Of a DNA stretch of 64,000 nt, positions 25,859 through 34,092 are shown one piece after another; the first letter of the stretch is position 1; every line of letters starts with the position of its first letter. This DNA is from Acidobacteriota bacterium (GTDB taxonomy: Bacteria; Acidobacteriota; Terriglobia; Terriglobales; Acidobacteriaceae). The notes under the pieces are model-generated. The model had not been told where the DNA came from. It worked only from the letters and a program-made list of their open reading frames with translations, and made no database searches. Location of the stretch: assembly GCA_021792135.1 (NCBI GenBank), contig JAJYVF010000007.1, positions 62,001-126,000 on the forward strand, in the 5' to 3' direction. The translations under genes and the position numbers were made by a program.

Positions 25859-26223
25859 CGCATCAATCTCCCTGATTTGGAATTGGATCTCTGCCCGGAA
25901 ACTGCCTGTCCGGGATTTGGCCGGGCCGGGTGGTTGGGCCGGCCGATTCTGGCCTCTTTGCCGATACAGAAAAATGATACTGGGCGGCCGGGAGGCATTC
26001 AAATTACCAACGGCGGCCGAGTGCACCGGCAGTCGCGATCCGACCTGAAAATTCCTGTCCGCCTGCAAGATCGAAATAACCTGACTCCGGACCCTTTATG
26101 ATGAACAGGATTGCCCCGGCGCGATGGGTACGTTCCTTCTCCCGGGCAGCTGCACCATTGCTTCGACTCGCGTGCTGGAGATCCCAGCCTGACTTCTCGC
26201 GCTGTTAAACTTGTGCTGGCTGG

Positions 26224-26919
26224 ATGAATATTTCCCCCGACACCTTCATCCTCCGAAGACGGTCCTGCTGGACGCGGCGCACTGTGCGGCATCTGCTGCT
26301 GGCGGCGGCTGCCATTGTCGTCGTGTGGGTCGCATGGCTGGCGGCTCCGCCTCCGGACCTGCGGCACCGATTCAGCATGGCCACGGCTTATGCCGCCCTG
26401 ATCTTTCTTGCGGCGTGTCTGGGGCTGGGGCCGTGGAATGTACTGCGGCGGCGACCCAATCCAGTGAGCTTCAACCTGCGGCGGGATGTGGGGATCTGGG
26501 CCGGGAGCCTGGCTCTGCTGCACACCGGCATCGGTCTGACGGTGCACCTGCGCGGCCGGATGTGGATGTATTTCCTGCGGCGGCTGCATCCGCCGGCGCT
26601 GCAGAATACGCTGTTCGGATTTGCCAACTATGTGGGCGCGGCGGCGGCGATTCTGTTCCTGGTGCTGCTGGTGGTCTCGAATGACGTTTCGCTGCGTTCG
26701 CTGGGAACGCGGCGCTGGAAGTCCGTACAGCGCTGGGTATATGTCGCTTTCGCGCTGACGGTGGCTCATGGGATCGCCTTCCAGTTCGTCGAAAAGCGGC
26801 ATATCCCCTGGGTGGTGGTGTTTGCGGTTCTGATTGCGGCGGTTCTGGTAATGCAGGGCGCGGGGTTCTCCCGCGTGCGCCGCAGCAGTTCTTCGCTGCG
26901 CGGAGAATCTGGGCGATGA
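26224..26919 (+). CDS. Ferric-reductase-like transmembrane protein
   Basis: 231-aa membrane protein with six predicted helices. The region RDVGIWAGSLALLHTGIGL followed later by VQRWVYVAFALTVAHGIAF has the paired histidines of the ferric reductase-like/MsrQ-type haem-binding domain. No flavin or NAD-binding domain is present, so an electron donor must be a separate protein. It ends 19 bases before uppP on the same strand. MsrQ itself is possible, but no msrP gene lies next to it. Confidence 0.8.
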   Translation: MNISPDTFILRRRSCWTRRTVRHLLLAAAAIVVVWVAWLAAPPPDLRHRFSMATAYAALIFLAACLGLGPWNVLRRRPNPVSFNLRRDVGIWAGSLALLHTGIGLTVHLRGRMWMYFLRRLHPPALQNTLFGFANYVGAAAAILFLVLLVVSNDVSLRSLGTRRWKSVQRWVYVAFALTVAHGIAFQFVEKRHIPWVVVFAVLIAAVLVMQGAGFSRVRRSSSSLRGESGR

Positions 26920-26938
26920 GCCGGTAGAATTGCCCTGT

Positions 26939-27790
26939 ATGTCTCTCCTTAAGGTGATCCTCCTTGCCATTGTGCAGGGCCTGGCGGAGCTTCTGCCTGT
27001 TTCCAGCTCCGCTCATGTGGTGGTGGCGGAGAAACTGATGGGGCTCGACCCATCCTCCCCGGCGATGACGCTGCTCCTGGTCATGCTGCACACGGGAACC
27101 ATGTTCGCGGTCATCGTCTATTTCTGGCGGCAGTGGCGGGAAACCTTCTTCTCCAGTGCGGAGGAGTTTAAGCACTTTGCGTGGCTGGCCATTCTGGCCA
27201 CTGCGCTTACCGGAATCGTCGGCGAGATCCTCATCAGGATCATCGAGAAGACCATATTCCGCGGATATCCGCACGCCCAGATCGAGGACCTCTTCGGCCA
27301 CCTGGAAATTGTCGCTCCGGCGCTGGCGGCTGCGGGCATCCTCATCCTGATTGCCGGGCTGAAGGAAGGACGCACTCCCAACAGCGGCGGGTCCGATGCG
27401 ATTAGCAGCGGTCAGGCGGGAGTGATCGGCTTTGTGCAGGGGCTTTGCCTGCCGTTTCGCGGTTTCTCGCGTTCCGGCGCGACGATCTCCGTCGGTCTGC
27501 TGCAGGATATCCAGCGGCGGCGGGTGGAGGCTTTCAGCTTTGCGCTGGCGGTCATTCTGACTCCGCCGGTGGTGGCCCGCGAGGCGCTGCGCCTGCGGCA
27601 CGCCGATACGACCGGCTTCGCGCATGCGGCGTTGCCCAGCCTGCTGGGAGCGGCCTTCGCCTTTCTCGCCGGCCTCCTGGCTCTGAAATGGCTGAGCGCA
27701 TGGCTGGAGCGCGGGCGGTGGTACTACTTCGGAATCTATTGCCTGGCGGCTTCGGTGGTGGTCTTCCTTCTGCACCGGCACGGTTACTGA
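26939..27790 (+). CDS. uppP: Undecaprenyl-diphosphatase UppP/BacA
   Basis: Recycles the lipid carrier for cell-wall and polysaccharide synthesis by hydrolysing undecaprenyl diphosphate. 283 aa with about eight helices. The two active-site loops are AELLPVSSSAHVVV near residue 17 and RGFSRSGATISVG near 176; the first normally reads EFLPVSSTGH, so it is slightly variant but keeps the catalytic Glu, Ser and His. The start ATG at 26939 gives MSLLKVILLAIVQG. A TTG nine bases earlier is in frame but less likely. Confidence 0.93.
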   Translation: MSLLKVILLAIVQGLAELLPVSSSAHVVVAEKLMGLDPSSPAMTLLLVMLHTGTMFAVIVYFWRQWRETFFSSAEEFKHFAWLAILATALTGIVGEILIRIIEKTIFRGYPHAQIEDLFGHLEIVAPALAAAGILILIAGLKEGRTPNSGGSDAISSGQAGVIGFVQGLCLPFRGFSRSGATISVGLLQDIQRRRVEAFSFALAVILTPPVVAREALRLRHADTTGFAHAALPSLLGAAFAFLAGLLALKWLSAWLERGRWYYFGIYCLAASVVVFLLHRHGY

Positions 27791-27861
27791 TTTTCCATCC
27801 GAGGCAGCGTGTCAGGAGCCTGGATTTGCGGCCCGAGGCCGGACTGCGATACGGTGCGGGC

Positions 27862-28128
27862 ATGTGGCTGCGTAAGCTGCGCATCGAGCGCGTCACGGCC
27901 TCCGGCGTGGCGATTCCCTGCCCTCTCGCCTGGATCGACAGCTTTGCGATGCGCAACTTTACCAACGACGCCATCTTTGACGACACCCTCCCGGCCGCAG
28001 ACGGGCTGCTGGAGGCGGGCTTCCGGGTGCCGCTCGACCGGCTGCGGGAGGCGATGGACGACTGGTTTCGGCGGAAGGGGTATCTGGCCGCCGGCGAGAA
28101 GCTACGGCTGGAGGAAACCGCCACGTAA
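27862..28128 (+). CDS. Small hypothetical protein (88 aa)
   Basis: Soluble 88-aa protein starting MWLRKLRIERVTASG and containing FAMRNFTNDAIFDDTLPAA and a helix-like tail DRLREAMDDWFRRKGY. I do not recognise the family. The composition fits coding DNA of this genome. It is 71 bases after uppP and may be cotranscribed. Confidence 0.6.
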   Translation: MWLRKLRIERVTASGVAIPCPLAWIDSFAMRNFTNDAIFDDTLPAADGLLEAGFRVPLDRLREAMDDWFRRKGYLAAGEKLRLEETAT

Positions 28129-28398
28129 CGGGCCTTCCACCGCAGTGAGCGGGCGACCCCACTGCTCCTTTCCATCCGATCCGCTCCCTGCGCCCCATTC
28201 GGACTACGCCAGGGCGGCGCATCCATCCCGAGAATTTCCAGGAACGGAGAACCGCGCTAAACTCCTCCCACTGCCGGCGTAGGGGATCTCATGGCGGCTA
28301 CAAACCTCTGGTACGTTTGTTACCACTTTTGCTTCCCGAGACGTCCAAAGAAATACATCTCTCCTTCCTTTTTAGGGTCGGGAGTGGTAGAGGTAGAT

Positions 28399-29157
28399 AT
28401 GGAGAGCGTCCCCGCCGCCGAAAGCAAAGAGTATGGTTCGCTGCGCCCTTTGGCGGGTGAGGATCATCCAATGGTCATCAGCGCCAGGAAGCTCCGCAAG
28501 GAGTATTCGACAGGTCGTGGCCGCCTGACGCTTTTCGACGACCTGGATTTTGAGGTGGCCCGCGGGGAGATGCTGGCGATCGTTGGCCAGTCGGGGGCCG
28601 GTAAAAGCACGCTTTTGCACATCCTGGGTGCCCTTGATACCCCTTCCGGCGGTGACGTATACTGCGCCTCAATCCAATTGAGAACTTTGAGTCCCAGACA
28701 GGCAGCTGATTATCGCAATCGCGCGATCGGCTATGTCTGGCAATTTCACTATCTGCTGCCGGAATTTACGGCGCAGGAGAACGTGGCGATGCCCCTGCTT
28801 GCCCGGGGGGTGCCAAAGGGTGAGGCCTTCAACAGCGCGGAGCAGTGGCTGAACGAAGTGGGGCTGGGAGACCGCCTGGCGCACCGCGCGGGCGAGCTCT
28901 CCGGCGGGGAGCAGCAGCGGGTTTCGCTGGCGCGCGCCCTGGTGACGCGTCCGCAGGTGCTGCTGGCCGATGAGCCCACCGGGGATCTGGACGGCCGCAC
29001 CGCGGAGCTGGTGTTTGCTCTGATCCAAAGGCTGCATCAGCAGCACGGGCTCACGTCCGTCATTGTTACGCACAATATGGGCCTTGCCCGCCGGTGCGGC
29101 AGGGTTTTGCGGCTGGATAAGGGCCGCCTGGAAGAGGTTTCTCCGCTGGGAGTTTGA
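28399..29157 (+). CDS. lolD: ABC transporter ATP-binding protein, LolD-like
   Basis: 252-aa ATPase of the LolD/MacB group, which powers release of lipoproteins from the inner membrane. Walker A is GQSGAGKSTLLHILG, the signature is LSGGEQQRVSLARAL, and Walker B is VLLADEPTGDLDG. The start is the ATG at 28399 with AGAGGTAG just before it; a later ATG at 28471 (MVISARKL) is also possible and closer to the usual LolD length of 230. No LolC or LolE permease gene is adjacent, which is unusual for this family. Confidence 0.9.
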   Translation: MESVPAAESKEYGSLRPLAGEDHPMVISARKLRKEYSTGRGRLTLFDDLDFEVARGEMLAIVGQSGAGKSTLLHILGALDTPSGGDVYCASIQLRTLSPRQAADYRNRAIGYVWQFHYLLPEFTAQENVAMPLLARGVPKGEAFNSAEQWLNEVGLGDRLAHRAGELSGGEQQRVSLARALVTRPQVLLADEPTGDLDGRTAELVFALIQRLHQQHGLTSVIVTHNMGLARRCGRVLRLDKGRLEEVSPLGV

Positions 29158-29428
29158 GGCGGGACGGTGGCAGGCAGGTTTTGCAGTAATCGGGACAGCG
29201 CCGGGGGGATGGTGGCAAGATCCGGCGCCCGCTCCCGGAAAGTGGGATGGATGCGGACGAACGCACCAGCCTCAGGGGTCGCCCGAAATTGCCCGGGATT
29301 GTTGGCAGGGCGGCAGTTCGAGCCTGAGCAGCATCGCAGGCTCACAGGAGAAGAGGCCTGATCGCCAAAAGCCTTCCGGCACAAAGGACCGGCGTCCTGG
29401 CGGCGGTATCGAGCCTCTCAGAGGGAAC

Positions 29429-31882
29429 ATGTTCGAACGCTACACAGAAAAAGCACGTCGCGTGATCTTCTTCGCGCGCTATGAGGCCAGCCAGTTCGGT
29501 TCGCCGTACATCGAAACGGAACATCTGCTGCTCGGCCTGTTGCGGGAAGACAAGGCACTGACCAATCGCTTTCTCCGCTCCCATGCCTCGGTTGAATCCA
29601 TCCGCAAACAGATCGAAGGACACACCACCATCCGGGAAAAGGTGTCCACTTCGGTCGACCTTCCGCTCTCCAACGAATGCAAGCGGGTGCTGGCCTACGC
29701 CGCTGAGGAGGCCGAGCGGCTCTCGCACAAGCACATTGGAACAGAGCATCTGCTGCTGGGATTGCTGCGCGAGGAGAAGTGCTTCGCGTCGGAGATCCTG
29801 CACGAGCGCGGCCTGAAACTGCTGGCGGTGCGCGAGGAGCTGGCCCGCGCTACCCAGGAGAAGGCTCCGGCGCAGCAGCGCAACCGCGAGTCCAGCCTGC
29901 TGGCGGAGTTTTCGCGGGATCTCACCCAGGCGGCGCTGGATGCGCAGCTGGATCCGCTGGTGGGGCGCGATCAGGAGCTGGAACGGGTGGTCCAGATCCT
30001 GTGCCGCCGGACCAAGAACAATCCGGTGCTGATCGGCGAGCCGGGTGTCGGCAAAACGGCCATTGTCGAAGGCCTCGCCCAGCGCATTTCCGACGGCGAC
30101 GTTCCCAGCTTCCTGGCCGACAAGCGCGTGCTGGCGCTGGACTTATCCCTCATCGTCGCTGGCACCAAGTACCGCGGCCAGTTCGAAGAGCGCCTCAAGA
30201 CCATCATGAAGGAGCTGATGGAAAACCAGAACTCCATCATCTTCATCGACGAGTTGCACACCCTGGTCGGAGCCGGTTCGGCCGAAGGCTCGCTCGATGC
30301 CGCCAACATCCTCAAGCCTGCGCTCTCGCGCGGAGAAATTCAGTGCATCGGCGCCACCACGCCGGGCGAGTATCGCAAATCCATCGAGAAGGACCGCTCC
30401 CTCGAGCGGCGCTTCCAGGCCGTGAAGGTCCCGCCGCCCAACGAAGAAGATGCCATCAGGATCATCATGGGCATCAAGGACCGCTACGAGAAGTTCCACG
30501 CGGTCAGCTACACGGACGACGCGATCAGCTTCGCCGTGGCGCACTCCAACCGTTACATCTCGGACCGCTTCCTGCCGGACAAGGCGATTGACCTCATCGA
30601 CGAGGCGGGGGCTCGGGTGAAGCTGCGCCAGACTTCCCTGCCCGATGACATCACCGAAGTGCAGAAGCGGATCAAGTTCATCGTGCACCGGATGGAGAAC
30701 GCCATCGCGAACCACGAGTTCGAAAAGGCGCGCTTCTATTCGGACGAGGAACGGAAGGAGCGGGATAATCTGCGGGCAATGCGCGACAAGTACCACCTCG
30801 ATGACTCAACGGCCGGAATTGTGACCCGCGAGGACATCGAGGATGTGGTCAGCCGCTGGACGGGCGTGCCCATTACCTCCATCAAGGAAGAAGAGACGCA
30901 AAAGCTGCTCCGTGTCGAAGAGGAGCTGCATAAGCGGGTCATTTCGCAGGACAAGTCGATTTCGGCGCTGGCTCGGGCCATCCGCCGCTCCCGGGCTGGG
31001 CTCAAATCCCCGAACCGGCCGATCGGGTCGTTCCTCTTCCTCGGACCGACCGGTGTGGGCAAAACGGAAATGGCGCGGACCCTGGCGCAGTTCCTGTTCG
31101 GCAGCGAGAAGGCGCTCATCCGCTTCGATATGTCGGAGTTCATGGAGAAGCATTCGGTCTCGAAGCTGATCGGTTCGCCTCCGGGATACGTCGGCTACGA
31201 GGAAGGCGGCCAGCTCACAGAGCGCGTGAAGCGTTCGCCCTACTCCGTGGTCCTGCTGGACGAGATCGAGAAGGCGCACGCCGACGTCTTCAATATCCTG
31301 CTGCAGGTCTTTGAAGACGGGCAGCTGACCGATGGGCTGGGGAACACGGTCGACTTCAAGAACACGATCGTGATCATGACCTCCAACATCGGCGCACGGC
31401 ACCTCCAGCGGCGCCAGGGGCTCGGCTTCCAGAGCGACCGCGAAGACCTGGTGATGGAGAAGATTGAGGACCTGGTTAAGAACGAGGTGAAGCGGACGTT
31501 CAACCCCGAGTTCCTGAACCGTATCGACGAGATCATTCTCTTCCAGTCGCTGACGGATGCCGATCTGATCCAGATTCTGGAGCTGCTGGTGCAGCAACTG
31601 AACACCAACCTGGCGCAGAAGGCGATCACGATTTCCGTGACCGAAGAAGCGAAGAAGTGGATTCTCGAGAAGACGCTGGTGGACCGCAGCTACGGGGCGC
31701 GTCCGCTGCGGCGGGCTCTGCAAAGGTATGTCGAAGATCCCCTCTCGGAGGCGCTGATCGCCGGCGGCATCAGCGAGCGCCCGGCGTTCCTCGAGGTGTA
31801 CCTCGAAAACAACCAGCTCTTCTACCGGCCGGTGGCGAAGGAAGGCGAGGAGAAGACGGAAGGCGTGCTGCTGGTAAGTTAA
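29429..31882 (+). CDS. clpC: ATP-dependent Clp protease ATP-binding subunit ClpC
   Basis: Hsp100 unfoldase that feeds substrates to ClpP. 817 aa. Two Clp_N repeats (about 1-145), AAA-1 with Walker A GEPGVGKT at 203-210, a UVR-like middle segment ([19 protein letters not shown]), and AAA-2 with Walker A GPTGVGKT at 539-546. A ClpP-docking loop is visible as QGLGFQS in the second AAA domain. The start ATG follows GAGGGA. No ctsR, mcsA or mcsB genes accompany it, unlike in Firmicutes. Two possible terminators follow within 170 bases. Confidence 0.97.
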   Translation: MFERYTEKARRVIFFARYEASQFGSPYIETEHLLLGLLREDKALTNRFLRSHASVESIRKQIEGHTTIREKVSTSVDLPLSNECKRVLAYAAEEAERLSHKHIGTEHLLLGLLREEKCFASEILHERGLKLLAVREELARATQEKAPAQQRNRESSLLAEFSRDLTQAALDAQLDPLVGRDQELERVVQILCRRTKNNPVLIGEPGVGKTAIVEGLAQRISDGDVPSFLADKRVLALDLSLIVAGTKYRGQFEERLKTIMKELMENQNSIIFIDELHTLVGAGSAEGSLDAANILKPALSRGEIQCIGATTPGEYRKSIEKDRSLERRFQAVKVPPPNEEDAIRIIMGIKDRYEKFHAVSYTDDAISFAVAHSNRYISDRFLPDKAIDLIDEAGARVKLRQTSLPDDITEVQKRIKFIVHRMENAIANHEFEKARFYSDEERKERDNLRAMRDKYHLDDSTAGIVTREDIEDVVSRWTGVPITSIKEEETQKLLRVEEELHKRVISQDKSISALARAIRRSRAGLKSPNRPIGSFLFLGPTGVGKTEMARTLAQFLFGSEKALIRFDMSEFMEKHSVSKLIGSPPGYVGYEEGGQLTERVKRSPYSVVLLDEIEKAHADVFNILLQVFEDGQLTDGLGNTVDFKNTIVIMTSNIGARHLQRRQGLGFQSDREDLVMEKIEDLVKNEVKRTFNPEFLNRIDEIILFQSLTDADLIQILELLVQQLNTNLAQKAITISVTEEAKKWILEKTLVDRSYGARPLRRALQRYVEDPLSEALIAGGISERPAFLEVYLENNQLFYRPVAKEGEEKTEGVLLVS

Positions 31883-31905
31883 GCGGGACGCGATGTGTGA
31901 GACGG

Positions 31906-31936
31906 AAAGGCTGCAAACCATCGCAGCCTTTTCTGT
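31906..31936 (+). terminator. Rho-independent terminator after clpC
   Basis: AAAGGCTGC (31906-31914) pairs with GCAGCCTTT (31923-31931) and runs into TTTTCT. It begins 24 bases after the clpC stop. Confidence 0.85.
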
Positions 31937-32023
31937 GGGCCCGGCCACGCGTGACTTTCGTACCGTCCCTGCCTCAGATTTCTCTTGCCTTCAGTTGTCC
32001 ATCCGACCCATCATGAAATCGGG

Positions 32024-32053
32024 AAGCTCTGCCTTGGCAGAGCTTTTCCTTTT
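32024..32053 (+). terminator. Second terminator-like hairpin downstream of clpC
   Basis: AAGCTCTGC pairs with GCAGAGCTT around a CTTG loop (32024-32045) and is followed by TTTTCCTTTT. No gene ends between it and the first terminator, so it may be a backup site or the end of an unseen short transcript. Confidence 0.75.
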
Positions 32054-32132
32054 GGCATCGCATCAACCCGGCCCAGGCCGGGCATCGCCGCTCTTTGAAA
32101 CCTCGACGCCGGCTGCCCGTTACCAGCCAGCC

Positions 32133-32159
32133 GGGGTAATACCCTCAGGGTATTACCCC
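32133..32159. repeat. Perfect 12-base inverted repeat with 3-base spacer
   Basis: GGGGTAATACCC and GGGTATTACCCC separated by TCA. It is longer than needed for a terminator and not followed by a T-run. Possible roles are a protein-binding palindrome, a bidirectional RNA end or a dispersed palindromic element. Confidence 0.8.
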
Positions 32160-32285
32160 GTTCGCCCTGAAGAATCAGCGCTTTGCCACATACCCCTTCT
32201 ACAGAAATTTTTTTTACGAGGGAGCCGCCGGACAAGGCCCCGCAGCCCTCCACCGAACCGGCTGCCCCCCCGCAGGTGCGGCGAG

Positions 32286-32840
32286 CTACTCGATGGGAAT
32301 GGCTGTCACGGCGATCCGCATCTGGCCTTTACTGTCGAGGTCGTCGGAGGAGTAGACGACGGTGTGTTTGCCCATGGGAATGTCCACCGTGGAATCCCAG
32401 GCATTCTGGCGGATCACCGGTTCATTGACGCCGGCAATGGCGGTCTGGCGGGCGACGCTGCTGACTTCCGCCTTCAGGCGGAAACTCAGCGTGCCGCCAT
32501 GCTGCTTTGGATCGAGGACACCCAGATTCACGCCGAGATCGATGTACTGAAATTGCGTCTGGTTCAAGGCGGGATTCGCGCTCGACCCGTAGGAGCCCGT
32601 GGCGATCGGGACTCTCGATCCGGTCTTGATCTCCTGTTCTCTGCCGTTATCGGTGGAGATGGTCTCCTCATAGGTGCGCGTGTTGGTGACCTGTCCGGCA
32701 GCATCCAGTTCCTCGATGGCGAAATGCAGCCGGAAAAACTGGTGCGAGGGCGCAGGACCCGGAGGGTTCTGCGCCGAGACAGCAATGGGGAGCAGAGATA
32801 ACGTGAATGCGGCGGCGAGTGTGGCGATGGCTTTCTTCAT
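32286..32840 (-). CDS. Secreted hypothetical protein
   Basis: 184 aa with a clear signal peptide (MKKAIATLAAAFTLSLLPIAVSAQ). The mature part looks like a beta-sandwich with alternating hydrophobic residues: FFRLHFAIEELDAAG, GTLSFRLKAEVSSVA, DSTVDIPMGKHTVVYSS. I do not recognise a named family. It is 21 bases downstream of the anti-sigma-like gene on the same strand, so it is probably cotranscribed with it and the ECF sigma gene and may be their product for envelope stress or adhesion. Confidence 0.75.
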   Translation of the reverse strand: MKKAIATLAAAFTLSLLPIAVSAQNPPGPAPSHQFFRLHFAIEELDAAGQVTNTRTYEETISTDNGREQEIKTGSRVPIATGSYGSSANPALNQTQFQYIDLGVNLGVLDPKQHGGTLSFRLKAEVSSVARQTAIAGVNEPVIRQNAWDSTVDIPMGKHTVVYSSDDLDSKGQMRIAVTAIPIE

Positions 32841-32861
32841 GAAGGCTCCTGTTGGTTTCTC

Positions 32862-33422
32862 TTATCGATCCTGAAGATTGGCTGCCGGCAGCGGATGCGG
32901 CTGCAGGCCGGCGACGATGATGGAGCCGGCCCAGCGCTTCTGGTCCCGAACGACCGCGCGCTGGACGGCGAGGGGCGCCTGCTCGGCGAAGGCCACCAGC
33001 GCCCTTTCCTGGGGCGAGAGCGGCGCAGGCGTGGGGAAAATCTCCAGCTTAGGCAGAGGCTGAACTGCGGCCACCGTTGGCCGCAAGCTTCGCGCGTGCG
33101 GCCTGATGCGAGGCGGCTGCTCCTGGACGAGCCGCACCTCCGGATCCGCGGCAACTCCAGGCGCCTTCGGGATCCATGCGATCCGCGGAGCCTTCGGGCC
33201 AGGCGGCAGCCACCAGACCGCAAACAGCGTGGCGGCCAGCGCAGCGGCGGCCAGCGCCGAGATCCACCCAAACCACCGCCTGCCGGCGCGGCTTCCCGCT
33301 TCCCTTGCCCGCTCCAGGACGCCGGCTATGGCAACCCGGGTGTCGGGGATTGCGGGCGGCTCGGCGTAGCTGCGCAGCCCGGCGTCGATCCGCTCTTCCA
33401 GGCGATCGTCACTGGCACGCAT
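32862..33422 (-). CDS. Probable anti-sigma factor-like membrane protein
   Basis: 186 aa. An N-terminal cytoplasmic helix region (RLEERIDAGLRSYAEPP) is followed by one transmembrane helix (WFGWISALAAAALAATLFAVW, about residues 50-70) and a proline-rich periplasmic part. The start overlaps the end of the ECF sigma gene by 14 bases, the classic arrangement of a sigma factor with its membrane anti-sigma partner. No zinc-binding zf-HC2 motif is visible, so the assignment rests on topology and position. Confidence 0.7.
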   Translation of the reverse strand: MRASDDRLEERIDAGLRSYAEPPAIPDTRVAIAGVLERAREAGSRAGRRWFGWISALAAAALAATLFAVWWLPPGPKAPRIAWIPKAPGVAADPEVRLVQEQPPRIRPHARSLRPTVAAVQPLPKLEIFPTPAPLSPQERALVAFAEQAPLAVQRAVVRDQKRWAGSIIVAGLQPHPLPAANLQDR

Positions 33423-33945
33423 AATACCGTTCCTCCATGGCTCGAATCTTCTCCCTGAGCATTTGCCGGGCGCGCATGAGGCGCGTTCGTACGGTGCCTT
33501 CGGGAATGCCCATAGCGGCGGCGATCTCGCGCGAGTTCATCTCGACGGAGAGCGCCAGCGGCTGCCGCAGCTCCTCCGGCAGGCTGTCGATGAGGCGGTG
33601 AAGCGCGGCGTCCTGGCTGGCGGCGATCAGAGCTTCCTCGGGATCGGGAGCGGTATCCGGCACGGTGCCCGGGTCATCGGAAGCGCCCTGGGAACTACTC
33701 TGGGCCGATGCCGCGCACCGGGACCTGAGCCGGTCGACCGCTGCCCGCCAGGCGGTCCGGGCCACGAACGCCCGCTCGTCGCGGAGACCCCGCCACGCCT
33801 TTGCCCGGAAGATGCTCAGAAAAGCCTCCTGCGCGGCGTCTTCAGCGTCATGTGTATTGCGCACGACCGCCCACGCCACTTTGTATGCGAGCCTCCACTG
33901 CCGCTCCACCAGACCCGCGAACTCTGCTTCGTGATCCGTTGGCAA
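33409..33945 (-). CDS. ECF RNA polymerase sigma factor
   Basis: 178 aa. Region 2 shows AYKVAWAVVRNTHDAEDAAQEAFLSIF and region 4 shows LPEELRQPLALSVEMNSREI with the helix-turn-helix MGIPEGTVRTRLMRARQML. I chose the TTG at 33945 because AAGGAG lies seven bases before it; GTG at 33969 or TTG at 33975 would extend the protein by up to ten residues. It is the first gene of a three-gene unit with the anti-sigma-like and secreted proteins. The signal it responds to is unknown. Confidence 0.92.
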   Translation of the reverse strand: MPTDHEAEFAGLVERQWRLAYKVAWAVVRNTHDAEDAAQEAFLSIFRAKAWRGLRDERAFVARTAWRAAVDRLRSRCAASAQSSSQGASDDPGTVPDTAPDPEEALIAASQDAALHRLIDSLPEELRQPLALSVEMNSREIAAAMGIPEGTVRTRLMRARQMLREKIRAMEERYYACQ

Positions 33946-34092
33946 ACTGGCGGCTCCTTGCTGCTTCACTCGCAAAGACGGCAGCGGCGAAACAGGTGTT
34001 CAACTATTTTGCCGATGGGGTGGGCGGTCCGCTCCCGGACCCTGGCAGGTGACCCCGTACAATGCAACCAACCCTGAGGAGTCCCCGTCACG

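Larger units (their letters stand above)
31937..32285 (+). other. Gene-free stretch with hairpins between clpC and a convergent gene
   Basis: About 350 bases without a gene. It contains a second terminator-like hairpin and a perfect inverted repeat, both listed separately, and a run of eight T at about 32208-32215. I see no coding frame with credible composition. Confidence 0.6.
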
